A DNA stretch of 5,932 nucleotides from an uncultured Rhodanobacteraceae bacterium. GTDB lineage: Bacteria > Pseudomonadota > Gammaproteobacteria > Xanthomonadales > Rhodanobacteraceae. This document shows, one piece after another, positions 1-5,694 of this stretch (position 1 is its first letter; every line of letters begins with the position of its first letter). The stretch spans positions 1 to 5,932 of the forward strand of contig CALFNI010000202.1 in NCBI GenBank assembly GCA_937902695.1, given 5' to 3'. The notes under the pieces were generated by a model. It worked only from the letters and a program-made list of their open reading frames with translations. It made no database searches and was not told the DNA's origin. The translations under genes were made by a program, and so were the position numbers.

Positions 1-297
1 GACGGCCGCGCGTTGCGTGCCGCCGTAGCCGCGGCTGACGATCGCGGGCTTGAATCCGCGCGCGCGCAAAGCATCCACCAGCGCGATCACCAGCGGCGTC
101 TTGCCGCTGCCGCCGACGGTGAGATTGCCGACGACGACGACCGGCGCGGCGACGCGCAGGCTTCGTCGCAGGCCGATCCGGTACATCGAAAGGTCTAGCC
201 GGCGCAGCGCGCGGTATACGGGCACGAGTGCGGCGAGCCAGAACGGCGTCGACGCTCCGTCGTACCAGATGCGCTGCAGCCGCGCGGAGAGGCTCAT
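1..297 (-). CDS. lpxK: Tetraacyldisaccharide 4'-kinase LpxK (5' part, runs off the window)
   Basis: This is the N-terminal 99 codons of LpxK, the inner-membrane-associated kinase that uses ATP to phosphorylate the 4' position of the lipid A disaccharide precursor, the sixth step of the Raetz pathway. Translation from the ATG at 297 opens MSLSARLQRIWYDG. A hydrophobic stretch at residues 18-30 fits the family's N-terminal membrane-binding helix. Next come the LpxK hallmarks VVVVGNLTVGGSGKTPLV (residues 53-70), whose P-loop is GGSGKT, and IVSRGYGG (86-93). Family members are about 330 aa, so roughly the last two thirds lie beyond base 1. The ATG is 5 bases downstream of the msbA stop, with only a weak GAG-type ribosome binding site in the end of msbA, which suggests translation coupled to msbA. 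Pairing with msbA matches their linked roles, since LpxK helps finish the lipid A that MsbA flips. No frame damage is visible. The family call is firm. Confidence 0.96.
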   Translation of the reverse strand, partial: MSLSARLQRIWYDGASTPFWLAALVPVYRALRRLDLSMYRIGLRRSLRVAAPVVVVGNLTVGGSGKTPLVIALVDALRARGFKPAIVSRGYGGTQRAAV

Positions 298-302
298 GGC
301 GC

Positions 303-2087
303 TCAGACCGGAGCCGTTGCGACCGGAGCGGCGTCCTCGCGGAATTGCATCCTGTGCAGCGCCGAATATTTTCCGCCGCGGGCCAGGAGCGCGGCATGCG
401 TGCCGCGCTCGACGACGCGGCCGTTGTCGAGCACGACGATCTGATCGGCGTGCTCGATCGTCGACAGCCGGTGCGCGATGACGACGACCGTGCGGTCCTG
501 CATGAGCCGGCCGAGCGCGTTCTGGATCAGCCGCTCGGACTGCGAATCGAGCGCGCTCGTCGCCTCGTCGAGGATCAGTATCGGCGCGTTCTTCAGCAGC
601 GCACGCGCGATCGCGATGCGCTGGCGCTGCCCGCCCGAGAGCAGCGCGCCGCCCTCGCCGACCTGGCTGTCGAGGCCCTGCGGCATGCGCTCGATGAACT
701 CCATCGCATTCGCGGCGCGCGCGGCGTCCTCGATGGCCTGGCGCGACGCGCCGGCGAGCGCGCCGTAGGCGATGTTGCGCGCGACCGTGTCGTTGAACAG
801 CACGACCTTCTGGCCGACCCATGCGATCTGATCGCGCAGGTTGTCGATGCTGTAACCGTCGAGCGGCTGGCCGTCGAGCAGGATCTCGCCGCCGCTCGGC
901 TCGTAGAAACGCGGGATCATGCTGACGAGGCTCGACTTGCCGCCGCCCGACGGCCCGACCAGCGCGGTCACCGTGCCGGCGGGACAGACCAGGTCGATGC
1001 CGTTCAGCGCGGGCCGCATCTGACCCGGATAGTGCAGCTCGATGCCGCGCAGCTCGATCTCGCCGCGGCAGCGTTCGACGCGCAGGCTTCCGGTGTTGCG
1101 TTCGCCCGGCATATCGACGATGCCGAACAGGTCCTGCGCGGCGGCGATGCCGCGCTGCATGCCGGCCTGCACGGTGGTCAGCTGCTTGAGCGATGTCAGC
1201 ATGACCATCATCGACGTGATCACCGACATGAACGAGCCCGGATCCATGCTGTGGATCATGCCCGGCCGCGTCGCCACGAAGATCACGGTCGCGAGCGAGC
1301 ATGCGGCGACCAGTTGCACGAGCGAGGTGGACAGCGCGTTGGTCGACGAAACCTTGAGGTTGAGCCGCCGGTTTTCGTCGGCGACCTTGTCGAAACGCTG
1401 GCCTTCGTAATTCTGCCCGCCGTATACCTTGACTTCGCGATGGCCCGAGACGACCTCGTCGACGATGCCGGCCACCGAGCCCATCGAGCGCTGGATGCGA
1501 TGGCTGATGCGACGGTAGCGGCGGCCGACGAAGAACACGATCGCGGCGACCACCGGTGCGAGCACGAAGAGCGCGAGCGTCAGCCGCACGCTGGTCAGCA
1601 GCATGTTCAGCGTGAGCCCGATCACCGTCAGCGAGTGCAGGATCAGCGTCTTCAGCGCATCGGTGCTCGCGTTCGCGACCTGCTCGACGGTGAACACGAG
1701 CCGCGAGATCTGCTGGCCCGACGGCTCGCGATCGAAATAGGCGGCCGGCAGGCGCAGGTACCGCGCGAACACCTGGCTGCGCAGGGCCTGCACGACGCCA
1801 CGCCCGATCTGCGCCATGCCGAAGTCAGTGGCGTACGTCGCGCTGCCGCGGATCAGGAACAGCAGCACGATCGCGAGCGGCAGCCACAGGATCGTCTTCG
1901 GATCCTGCTTGATGAAGAGATCGTTCAACATCGGCTTGATGAGGTGCATGAACACCGACGTGCACGTCGCATCGAACACCATGCCGGTGACGGCCATCGC
2001 CGCAATCCAGCGATGCGGGCGCAGGTAGCCCAGCAACCGTTTGTAGGTCGCGAGAAACGACGCCCGGGTCGGCTCCGCCGGCGTCAC
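303..2087 (-). CDS. msbA: Lipid A export ABC transporter MsbA (ATP-binding/permease)
   Basis: MsbA is a homodimeric half-transporter that flips lipid A-core from the inner to the outer leaflet of the inner membrane using ATP. The 594 aa (E. coli: 582) comprise a six-helix membrane domain (about residues 25-305) and a nucleotide-binding domain (about 340-585). Visible ATPase elements are an aromatic A-loop Tyr353, Walker A GPSGGGKSS (378-386), Q-loop Gln426, signature LSGGQ (483-487), Walker B ILILDE (503-508), D-loop SALD (511-514) and H-loop His539. The order and the flanking blocks (FNDTVARNIAYG, LDEATSALDSQSER, IAHRLSTIE) follow E. coli MsbA closely, which separates it from other ABC half-exporters, as does its position next to lpxK. 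The start is GTG: its GTGA overlaps the exbD stop by 4 bases, and the next in-frame Met is residue 31, inside the first helix. No clear ribosome binding site precedes it, so translation is probably coupled to exbD. All catalytic residues are intact. Confidence 0.96.
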   Translation of the reverse strand: MTPAEPTRASFLATYKRLLGYLRPHRWIAAMAVTGMVFDATCTSVFMHLIKPMLNDLFIKQDPKTILWLPLAIVLLFLIRGSATYATDFGMAQIGRGVVQALRSQVFARYLRLPAAYFDREPSGQQISRLVFTVEQVANASTDALKTLILHSLTVIGLTLNMLLTSVRLTLALFVLAPVVAAIVFFVGRRYRRISHRIQRSMGSVAGIVDEVVSGHREVKVYGGQNYEGQRFDKVADENRRLNLKVSSTNALSTSLVQLVAACSLATVIFVATRPGMIHSMDPGSFMSVITSMMVMLTSLKQLTTVQAGMQRGIAAAQDLFGIVDMPGERNTGSLRVERCRGEIELRGIELHYPGQMRPALNGIDLVCPAGTVTALVGPSGGGKSSLVSMIPRFYEPSGGEILLDGQPLDGYSIDNLRDQIAWVGQKVVLFNDTVARNIAYGALAGASRQAIEDAARAANAMEFIERMPQGLDSQVGEGGALLSGGQRQRIAIARALLKNAPILILDEATSALDSQSERLIQNALGRLMQDRTVVVIAHRLSTIEHADQIVVLDNGRVVERGTHAALLARGGKYSALHRMQFREDAAPVATAPV

Positions 2088-2512
2088 GGACGGGCTTTCG
2101 CCGGCGGCGTCGTCGCGATCGAAAGGCGCGTGAAGCCGAGCCGGCCGAGTGCGTCCATCGCGGTGACGACGGCCTGGTGCGGCGTCATCGCGTCCGCGCG
2201 TAGGCTCACCGGGCGCTCGCGATCGTCGCCGGCGACGCGCCGGATCGCTTCGCTCAGCGTGTCGAGGCCCGGGTTCAGCACTTCGTTGTTGTCGATGAAG
2301 TAGCGCCCATCGCGATCGATGACGATCGTCAGCGCCTCGCGCTGCTCGGCCTCGTCGGCCGACGCGGCAGTCGGCAGCGTCACCTTCATCTGCGCGTGCT
2401 GCACGAACGTCGTCGTCAGCACGAAGAACATGAGGAGCGTCAGCATGACGTCGATCAGCGAGATCACGTTGATCTCGAAATCGTCGTCGCGGCGTCCCGA
2501 GGCGATGCGCAT
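2084..2512 (-). CDS. exbD: ExbD/TolR-family biopolymer transport protein
   Basis: ExbD is the small partner of the ExbB proton channel. It has one transmembrane helix near the N terminus and a periplasmic domain, and couples proton flow to work on a partner protein. The 142-aa product has a short charged cytoplasmic start, the motif INVISLIDVMLTLLMFF (14-30) with the essential membrane aspartate at Asp21, then a soluble domain from about 42 to 137 with the usual LTIVIDRDGRYFIDN block (61-75). Length is normal for the family. The ATG lies 4 bases after the exbB stop, and its stop overlaps the msbA start, so it sits in a tightly coupled exbB-exbD-msbA run. Whether it serves TonB, as in iron uptake, or another partner cannot be told: no tonB or receptor gene is in the window. 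TolR is the main alternative, but no tolA, tolB or pal is nearby and ExbD-type naming suits the context better. Confidence 0.93.
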   Translation of the reverse strand: MRIASGRRDDDFEINVISLIDVMLTLLMFFVLTTTFVQHAQMKVTLPTAASADEAEQREALTIVIDRDGRYFIDNNEVLNPGLDTLSEAIRRVAGDDRERPVSLRADAMTPHQAVVTAMDALGRLGFTRLSIATTPPAKARP

Positions 2513-2516
2513 CCGC

Positions 2517-3179
2517 TCAGCCCGCCGCGCGTGCCGCTGGCGGCGCGACGCGCATCTGCGCCGCGGCGGACGGCTCGCCCAGCGCGGTCAGCTCGTCGGT
2601 GAGCAAGAACACCTGCCGCTCCATCTCGACGACGAGGTCGGCGACGCGGCCGCGGAAATACCGATGGAGCACGTACGCCGGAATCGCGACGCAGAGACCC
2701 GCGGCGGTGCAGACCAGCGCTTCGCCGATGCCGCCGGCCATCTTCATCGGATCGCCGACGCCGGAGATCATGACCGCGAAAAACATCTTGATGAGGCCGA
2801 AGACCGTGCCGAGTAGACCGAGCAGGGGTCCGATCAGCGCGATCGTGCCGAGCGTATTCAGGAACCGCTCGAGCCGGTGCACGACATGGCGGCCGGTATC
2901 CTCCACGCGCTCCTTGATGATTTCGCGCGGCCGGTTGCGCACCGAGAGCGCCGCCGCGAGCAGCTCGCCGAGCGGCGAGTTGGTGCTCAGCACCTGCAGA
3001 TGCTCGGGATCGATCTTGCGCGTGCGCGCCCATTCGCGCACCTCGTCGCCGAGCCCGGGCGGAATGACCGCCGAGCGCCGCAGCGACCAGAATCGTTCGA
3101 GGATGATCGCGAGCGCGACCGCCGAGCAAATGAGGATCGGCAGCATCGCCCAGCCGCCGGCCATCAGGATTTCGAGCAC
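2517..3179 (-). CDS. exbB: ExbB/TolQ/MotA-family proton channel protein
   Basis: ExbB forms the inner-membrane pentamer around ExbD and makes the proton pathway of the motor. The 220 aa hold three predicted membrane helices: about 10-30, 108-133 and 152-175. A cytoplasmic loop separates the first two. Family-defining blocks are LGTIALIGPLLGLLGTVFGL (110-129) and IGEALVCTAAGLCVAIPA (151-168). Thr125, Glu153 and Thr158 sit where E. coli ExbB has its functional Thr148, Glu176 and Thr181. The C-terminal 20 residues are Ala/Pro-rich and not conserved. The GTG at 3179 is preferred because AAGGTGG, one base off the ideal Shine-Dalgarno sequence, lies 4 bases upstream, and because MLEILMAGGWAMLP matches the usual start of the family. 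The alternative ATG (residue 6) is too far from that site. It lies 14 bases downstream of comEC and 4 bases upstream of exbD. A candidate promoter for it lies inside the end of comEC. Confidence 0.95.
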   Translation of the reverse strand: MLEILMAGGWAMLPILICSAVALAIILERFWSLRRSAVIPPGLGDEVREWARTRKIDPEHLQVLSTNSPLGELLAAALSVRNRPREIIKERVEDTGRHVVHRLERFLNTLGTIALIGPLLGLLGTVFGLIKMFFAVMISGVGDPMKMAGGIGEALVCTAAGLCVAIPAYVLHRYFRGRVADLVVEMERQVFLLTDELTALGEPSAAAQMRVAPPAARAAG

Positions 3180-3183
3180 GGTT

Positions 3184-3190
3184 CCACCTT
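3184..3190 (-). promoter_or_regulatory. Strong ribosome binding site of exbB
   Basis: On the minus strand the sequence reads AAGGTGG, 4 bases before the GTG at 3179. It matches the consensus AAGGAGG in six of seven positions. It is the clearest ribosome binding site in the window and decides the exbB start. The other complete genes and lpxK have weak or no recognisable sites, which suggests that translation of the exbB-exbD-msbA-lpxK half enters mainly here and passes on by coupling. Confidence 0.75.
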
Positions 3191-3193
3191 CGT

Positions 3194-5635
3194 CTACGCG
3201 TCGTCGCAGGGTCCCGACGGACGCGAATCATAGCAGCGTGGCGCGGCGCCACTCTGCGACGGGCTGCCCAATGGACAACACGGCGGGTCGGACCGTTCGC
3301 GCCAGTAGCGTCGGCGGCGCGTCCTTTCGGCGGTTACGCGCGGTTTTCCGGTCGCCGGAAACGCGAGGGTGAGCGCTCCGAGGCCGGCCGTGTCGAGGAG
3401 CGGAACGCCGGCGGCGCCGAAGCGCGCGACCGTTTCCGGATGCGGATGGCCGTAGCGGCTGTGCCATCCGGCGGACACGATCGCGAGCGCCGGACGCGCT
3501 GCCTCGATGAACGCATCGCTCGACGATGTGCGGCTGCCGTGGTGCGCGACCGCGAGCACGAGCGGCATCGCATCGAGCGGCAACGCGCGGGCGATGGTCG
3601 GCTCCATGCGCGCCGAGACGTCGCCCGGCAACAGCAGCCGGCTGCCCGCGCCTTCGACGAGCAGGACGCAGGAGCGGTCGTTGTTGCCGCGCGGCGCCGG
3701 TGCGCCGAGCGTCTCGGCGGCGGGCGAAATCACGCGAAAGCGCACGCCGTCCCAGTCCCACGCGTCGCCGGCGAGGCACTGACGCAGCGCGAGCGCGCCG
3801 CGATACGGCTCGCCGCCGATACGATCGGCATCCGGAAACTCGCGTGCGACGGCCGGGGCGCCGCCGGCGTGATCGTTGTCGCCGTGGCTGACGAGGAGCC
3901 TGTCGAGCTGCGTCACGCCGAGCGCATGCAACGCCGGAAGCACGGCGGCCTTGCCGAGATCGAACTCGGACGGATAACGCGCGCCCGCGTCGTAGAGGAG
4001 CGCGTGCTCGCGCGTGCGCACGAGGATCGAGAGGCCCTGCCCGACGTCGATGAAGACGGCCTCGAATGCGCCTTGTCCGATCGGCTCGCGCGACGGCGCG
4101 AGCAGAGGCAGGAACAGGAGGGCGCCGAGCGCTCGCGCCGGCGTCCCGCGCGGCGCGAGCATCCAGAGCGCGCCCAGCATCGCCAGCACGAGCGCGGCGA
4201 CACCGGATTCGGGCAGATAGACGTGGGCGCCGGGCCAAGCGGCGATGTGTTCGAGCAGCGTCCACTGCGCGTGCGCGCAGAACGCGGCCGCATGCAGCAG
4301 CGGCGTGGCCAGCACCGGCACGATCAGCAGGGCCAGCAGCGCGGCGAGACAGAGCGGCACGATCACGAAGCTCACGAACGGCACCGCGACGACGTTCGAC
4401 AGCGCGCCGACGAGCGACGCCTCGCCGAAGAACCACACCGTCAACGGCACGAGCGCGAGCGACATCACGAGCTGACCCAGCGTCAGCTCGCGCAGGAAGC
4501 CGAGCGCACCTCGGCCGCGCGTCAGGCACAGCATCAGAAACGCGACGCCGATGAACGAGAGCCAGAAGCCCGGCGACAGCACCGCGAGCGGATCGACGAG
4601 GAGTATCGTCACGACGGCGAGCGAGAGCGCCTGCGCACCGCCGCCGGCGCGCCGCCCGGCCCGCGCCAGCGCGACGATCGCGATCATCAGCAGCGTGCGT
4701 ACCGTCGGCAGGCTGCCGCCGGCGATCACGCCGTAGAAGACGCCGGTCGCGAGCGCAGCCGGAACGGCGATGACCGCGATCGGAACGCGCCGGCCGATGC
4801 GCGGGAACAGCCAGCCGGCGACCCGCACGAGCAGCGCACCGAGACCTGCCGCGACGCCGACATGGAATCCGGAAATCGCGATCAGGTGCGGGATGCCGTT
4901 GATGCGGGCGATCTCCCAGTCGTCGTCGTCGAGACCGCGCGTGTCGCCGATGGCGAATGCGCGCACGAGCGCCGCGTCGTGCGGATCGGCGATGCGATGC
5001 GCGATGTCGTCGGCGAGCCGCGCACGCAGGCCGTCGATGCAGCGCGCGACTTCGCCGATGCGGCGATTGGTTCCGTCGGGACGCACGTAGCCGGTTGCCA
5101 CGATGTTGCGTTCGAGCGCGACCTGTTCCGCATCGACGCCGCCGGGATTGACGAGCCCGCGCGGACGCTTCAGACGGACGCGAAGCTGCCAGCGGCTGCA
5201 GGCGTCGAGCGTGCCGGGATCGGCGTCGTACCAAGCGATGCGGGCATCGCCGCGAAGCGGCAGGTCCGCGCCGTCGAGCGAGGCCAGTTCGATGCGCACC
5301 GTCGCGCGGATGCCATCGGGTTTCGCCACGGGAAGCGCATCGACGATGCCGACGAGATCGACGTCGCGACCTTCCAGCGCCTCGGGCAGGCGGGCGTCGA
5401 GAGAGACATGCGCGCGCCATGCGCACCATGCGAAGCCGAGCAGCGCGACGGCGAAGAGGCGCATGCGTCGCCGGCGCAGCGCGCCCGTGGCGACGAGCGC
5501 GAGCAATGCGTCGAACCAGGCCGGCGGAAGCGAAGGCAGCGCCTGCACCGCGAGCACGCCGGCGAGAACCGCTAGCGCGAGCGGCGGCGTTATTGCGAAG
5601 GGGCCGTCTGATGCCGCGGGCGAGTCCGTTGCCAT
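3194..5635 (-). CDS. comEC: DNA internalization competence protein ComEC/Rec2
   Basis: ComEC is the inner-membrane channel that takes single-stranded DNA into the cytoplasm during natural transformation. The 813 aa show the three standard parts. Residues 15-200 hold N-terminal helices and a DUF4131-type OB-fold region. The polytopic Competence domain (about 220-500) contains NGIPHLIAISGFHVG (246-260), GGSLPTVRTLLM (306-317) and GFWLSFIGVAFL (356-367). The C-terminal metallo-beta-lactamase-like domain (about 523-765) contains FIDVGQGLS (528-536), the metal-binding motif HGDNDHAGG (584-592), LLLPGD (667-672), AHHGS (697-701) and HSRYGHPHPE (725-734). All metal-ligand positions appear present, so a nuclease-like active site may be intact. 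The family usually ends near an Arg-rich RRRRYWRE segment (773-780). Here about 33 further Pro/Cys-rich residues follow, with atypical codon use (see findings). The ATG at 5635 has only a weak upstream GGA. Gene presence alone does not prove that the cell is transformable. Confidence 0.95.
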   Translation of the reverse strand: MATDSPAASDGPFAITPPLALAVLAGVLAVQALPSLPPAWFDALLALVATGALRRRRMRLFAVALLGFAWCAWRAHVSLDARLPEALEGRDVDLVGIVDALPVAKPDGIRATVRIELASLDGADLPLRGDARIAWYDADPGTLDACSRWQLRVRLKRPRGLVNPGGVDAEQVALERNIVATGYVRPDGTNRRIGEVARCIDGLRARLADDIAHRIADPHDAALVRAFAIGDTRGLDDDDWEIARINGIPHLIAISGFHVGVAAGLGALLVRVAGWLFPRIGRRVPIAVIAVPAALATGVFYGVIAGGSLPTVRTLLMIAIVALARAGRRAGGGAQALSLAVVTILLVDPLAVLSPGFWLSFIGVAFLMLCLTRGRGALGFLRELTLGQLVMSLALVPLTVWFFGEASLVGALSNVVAVPFVSFVIVPLCLAALLALLIVPVLATPLLHAAAFCAHAQWTLLEHIAAWPGAHVYLPESGVAALVLAMLGALWMLAPRGTPARALGALLFLPLLAPSREPIGQGAFEAVFIDVGQGLSILVRTREHALLYDAGARYPSEFDLGKAAVLPALHALGVTQLDRLLVSHGDNDHAGGAPAVAREFPDADRIGGEPYRGALALRQCLAGDAWDWDGVRFRVISPAAETLGAPAPRGNNDRSCVLLVEGAGSRLLLPGDVSARMEPTIARALPLDAMPLVLAVAHHGSRTSSSDAFIEAARPALAIVSAGWHSRYGHPHPETVARFGAAGVPLLDTAGLGALTLAFPATGKPRVTAERTRRRRYWRERSDPPCCPLGSPSQSGAAPRCYDSRPSGPCDDA
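3227..3235 (-). promoter_or_regulatory. Candidate extended -10 promoter for exbB-exbD-msbA-lpxK
   Basis: The minus strand reads TGCTATGAT: an extended -10 (TGn) followed by TATGAT, five of six matches to TATAAT. No good -35 is seen at 16-18 base spacing (AGAGTG at 17), which extended -10 promoters can tolerate. A start near 3220 would give a leader of about 40 bases to the exbB GTG, containing its strong ribosome binding site. The element lies in the last codons of comEC, in a locally less GC-rich patch. It is plausible as an internal promoter that lets essential msbA and lpxK be expressed independently of comEC. This is inference from the motif alone. Confidence 0.45.
3238..3252. promoter_or_regulatory. 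Perfect 7-bp inverted repeat next to the putative exbB promoter (possible operator)
   Basis: The sequence GTGGCGC-G-GCGCCAC is a perfect dyad with 7-base arms and a single central base. It begins 5 bases upstream of the candidate -10 hexamer on the minus strand and covers roughly -18 to -32 of that promoter. A dyad there would suit a dimeric repressor. Because the region is GC-rich, chance occurrence is quite possible, and it could equally act as a short RNA hairpin in comEC mRNA. Confidence 0.3.
3339..3365. repeat. Inverted repeat (potential mRNA hairpin) in the 3' part of comEC
   Basis: TTTCCGG (3345-3351) and CCGGAAA (3355-3361) form perfect 7-base arms around a 3-base loop. CGCG on both sides can extend the stem past a two-base bulge. 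The element lies within comEC codons about 757-766, some 150 bases before the comEC stop. Neither side is followed by a T-run, so it is not an intrinsic terminator. A role in mRNA stability is possible but unproven. Confidence 0.3.
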
Positions 5636-5694
5636 ATGCGGCGCATCCGTGCGCCGATCTCTCGTTCGATGAATGTCTCGCGAGTCTGTCGAGC
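5636..5694 (-). other. Short lolD-comEC gap, no convincing signal
   Basis: These 59 bases separate the lolD stop from the comEC ATG. I see no T-run terminator. There is an 8-base palindrome CTCGCGAG and a poor sigma70-like pair (TCGACA, 17 bases, TCGAAC) that I do not consider a promoter. The comEC ribosome binding site is weak (GGA 10 bases before the ATG). Read-through from lolD is the simplest source of comEC transcription. Confidence 0.5.

Noticed and set aside
228..2303. Long plus-strand open frame of 691 codons opposite msbA and exbD
   Set aside because: It lies antisense to two well-identified genes, is extremely rich in Arg, Asp, His and Ala, and shows no recognisable domain. Such frames are expected by chance opposite GC-rich genes with strong third-position bias.
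2464..3252. Minus-strand 262-codon frame overlapping exbB
   Set aside because: It is an out-of-phase shadow. The exbB frame shows three membrane helices, family motifs and a strong ribosome binding site.
3194..3292. Frameshift as the cause of the unusual ComEC tail
   Set aside because: I read the other two minus-strand phases from about 3300 downward. Neither gives an early stop or a more family-like ending, so stop-codon loss explains the tail better than an indel at this point.
3228..5429. Minus-strand 733-codon frame overlapping comEC in another phase
   Set aside because: It is overwhelmingly Arg and Ala with no motifs, while the comEC frame over the same bases carries all conserved competence and metallo-beta-lactamase motifs.
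3440..5575. Long plus-strand open frame of 711 codons opposite comEC
   Set aside because: It has the same character: Arg/Glu/His/Gln-rich low-complexity translation, exactly antisense to the conserved ComEC motifs, with no family features.
5660..5692. Possible sigma70 promoter for comEC in the lolD-comEC gap (TCGACA, 17 bases, TCGAAC)
   Set aside because: The -10 hexamer matches consensus in only three of six positions, with no extended -10. It is not distinguishable from chance.
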